A program made the translations under genes and the position numbers. This document shows positions 5,279-6,630 of a stretch of DNA of 6,630 nt, one piece after another (the stretch's first letter is position 1; each line of letters starts with the position of its first letter). The stretch comes from an uncultured Clostridia bacterium. Lineage in GTDB: Bacteria > Bacillota_A > Clostridia > Oscillospirales > Oscillospiraceae. The notes beneath the pieces were generated by a model, which saw only the letters and a list, made by a program, of their open reading frames with translations, was not told where the DNA came from and did no database searches. The DNA is taken from positions 1 through 6,630 of the forward strand of contig CAMZIX010000072.1 in NCBI GenBank assembly GCA_947307375.1, read 5' to 3'.

Positions 5279-5308
5279 CAGTATAGCGGAGAAAGGAGAA
5301 AAAGGGAA
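5279..5308 (-). promoter_or_regulatory. Weak candidate promoter of the regulator-exporter operon
   Basis: On the minus strand, TATACT (5285 to 5280) lies 17 bases after TTCCCT (5308 to 5303). The -10 matches 5 of 6 consensus bases and the -35 is poor. The -10 is embedded in TATACTG, the same seven bases as the left arm of the palindrome at 5341-5347. An alternative -10, TATAAA on the minus strand at 5338-5343, would overlap the palindrome itself. Confidence 0.3.
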
Positions 5309-5341
5309 GAGAGCGCCAATACTAAAATTCTATTATTTTTT

Positions 5342-5354
5342 ATACTGACAGTAT
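5342..5354. promoter_or_regulatory. Palindromic operator candidate
   Basis: ATACTG-A-CAGTAT is a perfect 13-base palindrome in the AT-rich leader, 95 bases upstream of the regulator start. The half site TATACTG recurs in opposite orientation at 5279-5285. Short interrupted palindromes of this size are typical for Cro/C1-type dimers. The link to this regulator is inferred from position. Confidence 0.5.
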
Positions 5355-5367
5355 GGGTTCTGGAGAT

Positions 5368-5410
5368 AAAGGAAAAGAAGCCGGTGCGATCCTCGGATCG
5401 CACCGGCTTC
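5368..5410 (-). terminator. Intrinsic terminator of the EamA transporter gene
   Basis: GAAGCCGGTGCGATC (5377-5391) pairs perfectly with 5396-5410, 15 base pairs around loop CTCG. On the minus strand it is followed by TTTTCCTTTAT. It lies 36 bases past the stop at 5447. Confidence 0.85.
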
Positions 5411-5446
5411 GGGGAGCGGAGATTCCGATTGCCGACGGACGGCTGT

Positions 5447-6301
5447 TCACAGGTTCAGCAGCACCAGGGCGGCCAGGATGAACAGCAGGCCGAACAGCTG
5501 CTTCCGTCCCGGCTTTTCGCGAAACAGCAGCGCTGACAGCAGCATCACCAGCACGATCGTGCCGGCGCTGAACAGGGGATAGACCAGGAAGGCAGGGAGC
5601 TTTGCCAGCGCGCGCAGCAGGAGGACGGAGGAGAAATAGTTCGGGACGCCGACGGCGACGCCCGCGGCCAGCTCCTTCGGCAGGAGCTTTTTGCCTGTGC
5701 GGCGGCGCTCCCGGAGGGCCAGCAGCAGGGTGAAGACCGCCGCCGTCAGAAAGAGCCAGAAGAAATAGGCCCCGTCCTCCGCGCGGTCGCCGAGCTGCTC
5801 GAAGACTTTCGCCATCGAGTCGGCGCAGCCGCCGGCCAGCAGCGTCAGCAGCAGGAGCGGGAAGGAGCGCGCGCCGCCCTCCCCGTCCGCGCCGGGTTTG
5901 TCCGTGTGGATCAGCAGCATGGCCGGCAGGACGAGCAGCGCGCCGGCAAGCTGAAAGGCTCCCGGCCGCTCGCCGAAGCAGAGCAGGCTCAGCAGCAGCG
6001 ACACCAGCAGCCCCAGCCGGGCGAAGGCCGCCGACAGCGAGGCGCCGTTGAGGCGCACGCTGCTCTGCATCGTGACGAGGCCGGCGACGAACAGCAGTCC
6101 GCCCGCGGCGCCGCAGAGCAAGGTCGTGCGGCTGGCGGAGAGGATCAGCGCGCGTTCCGGCGTCAGCAGCAGGGCGAGCAGGATACAGGTCAGATAATTG
6201 CCGAGCAGCAGGCCGAAGCGGTTGCCCTCCTGATGGCGGAACAGCTTCAGCACGAGCGCCATCGAGGCGCTGCTGAGCATGGCGAGTAAAAGAACGATCA
6301 T
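5447..6301 (-). CDS. EamA/DMT-family transporter (284 aa)
   Basis: A 284-residue integral membrane protein with about ten hydrophobic helices in two similar halves, the standard size and design of drug/metabolite transporter (EamA) proteins. Each half ends with the family's acidic motif: FGERP (109-113) and FREKP (260-264), each followed by a last helix. A polar loop at 132-146 joins the halves. Family members move amino acids, metabolites or drugs across the cytoplasmic membrane; the substrate here is unknown. The start at 6301 is chosen because CGGAGG lies 7 bases upstream (6309-6314). A longer frame to 6337 would begin inside a terminator hairpin. It is downstream of the RidA gene on the same strand but separated by that terminator, and I see no good promoter in the gap. 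It carries its own terminator. Confidence 0.92.
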   Translation of the reverse strand: MIVLLLAMLSSASMALVLKLFRHQEGNRFGLLLGNYLTCILLALLLTPERALILSASRTTLLCGAAGGLLFVAGLVTMQSSVRLNGASLSAAFARLGLLVSLLLSLLCFGERPGAFQLAGALLVLPAMLLIHTDKPGADGEGGARSFPLLLLTLLAGGCADSMAKVFEQLGDRAEDGAYFFWLFLTAAVFTLLLALRERRRTGKKLLPKELAAGVAVGVPNYFSSVLLLRALAKLPAFLVYPLFSAGTIVLVMLLSALLFREKPGRKQLFGLLFILAALVLLNL

Positions 6302-6308
6302 GGGAAGA

Positions 6309-6314
6309 CCTCCG
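6309..6314 (-). promoter_or_regulatory. Ribosome binding site that decides the 6301 start
   Basis: CGGAGG on the minus strand, 7 bases before ATG at 6301. It excludes the longer in-frame start at 6337, which lies in the terminator stem. Confidence 0.85.
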
Positions 6315-6328
6315 ATTGAGGATCGCTG

Positions 6329-6358
6329 AAAAAGCACCGCTGAAAAGCGGTGCTTTTT
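6329..6358 (-). terminator. Bidirectional terminator after the RidA gene
   Basis: GCACCGCT (6334-6341) pairs with AGCGGTGC (6346-6353) around the GNRA-type loop GAAA. It is extended by five A-T pairs on each side (6329-6333, 6354-6358). It lies 12 bases past the RidA stop and 15 bases before the EamA ribosome binding site. Confidence 0.9.
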
Positions 6359-6370
6359 GCGGGAGGAAGC

Positions 6371-6630
6371 TCAATCCTTCACGACGGCGATGACCTCGCA
6401 TTCGAGCAGCACGTCTTTGGGCAGACGGGCTACCTCGACGCAGGAACGGGCGGGGAAGGGCTCAAGGAAATGGCGGGCGTAGATCGCGTTGATCGCGCCG
6501 AAATCGTCCATGTTCTTGATGAAAACGGTGGTCTTGACCACATGACCCATGTCGCTGCCGGCGGCCTCGAGGAGGTTGGCGATGTTGGTGAAGACCTGCT
6601 CGGCCTGGGCCTCCAGACCCTCGGCCAGCG
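6371..6630 (-). CDS. ridA: RidA family enamine/imine deaminase, 5' end outside window
   Basis: The visible 85 C-terminal residues end at TGA 6371-6373; the gene continues past the right edge. RidA (YjgF/YER057c/UK114) proteins hydrolyse reactive enamines and imines such as 2-aminoacrylate, released by PLP enzymes like serine/threonine dehydratase, to stable keto acids. They act as cytoplasmic trimers. The signature PARSCVEVARLPKDV (visible residues 59-73) nearly matches the E. coli protein. It includes the substrate-binding Arg (Arg105 in E. coli numbering), the conserved Cys107 and, in the LLECE stretch, Glu120. Alignment to E. coli implies about 44 residues missing from the N-terminus and a full length near 129. 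The reading frame is intact. A terminator follows directly. The family call is very firm; the archetypal RidA subfamily is likely because the active-site Arg context is preserved. Confidence 0.95.
   Translation of the reverse strand, partial: LAEGLEAQAEQVFTNIANLLEAAGSDMGHVVKTTVFIKNMDDFGAINAIYARHFLEPFPARSCVEVARLPKDVLLECEVIAVVKD

Noticed and set aside
4180..5286. Long plus-strand frame opposite the XRE regulator
   Set aside because: No domain is recognisable and the minus strand encodes a clear HTH protein with a good ribosome site.

Overview
The window is GC-rich, has strong AGGAGG-type ribosome binding sites, CCA-encoding tRNA genes and many strong intrinsic terminators. The protein set also points to a high-GC member of the Clostridia (Bacillota), probably an Oscillospirales-type gut anaerobe. 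This is an inference from sequence style; no marker gene fixes the genus.

Layout. Positions 1-397 hold the end of a tRNA cluster: the 3' part of tRNA-Gln(UUG), a 268-base spacer with hairpins, and a complete tRNA-Lys(UUU) with its own terminator. Positions 435-730 contain no gene but are dense in structure. There is a 121-base inverted repeat that folds as a cloverleaf, a 49-base direct repeat, and an exact 19-base copy of the tRNA-Lys 3' end, closed by a bidirectional terminator. Next is a small leftward membrane protein (740-985). Two rightward genes follow: a secreted transglutaminase-like lipoprotein (1172-2296) and a 149-residue membrane-anchored protein of unknown function (2367-2816). 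Their junction appears to nest an extended -10 promoter inside the upstream gene's terminator.

The rest is read leftward. A Cro/C1-type regulator with a TPR-like C-terminal half (4174-5247) overlaps by 8 bases an MFS exporter of the MefA/EntS type (2877-4181). These look like a regulator-exporter operon, with a palindromic operator candidate at 5342-5354. Further right are an EamA/DMT-family ten-helix transporter (5447-6301) and the C-terminal two thirds of a RidA enamine/imine deaminase (6371-6630, cut by the window edge). Each unit is bounded by its own hairpin terminator.

The protein-coding part is ordinary accessory or housekeeping content. The best candidate for something undescribed is the tRNA-Lys-adjacent region at 377-692, where tRNA tail copies, direct repeats and a four-way-junction inverted repeat occur together. 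The tail copies share the same unusual base that causes a mismatch in the tRNA-Lys acceptor stem.
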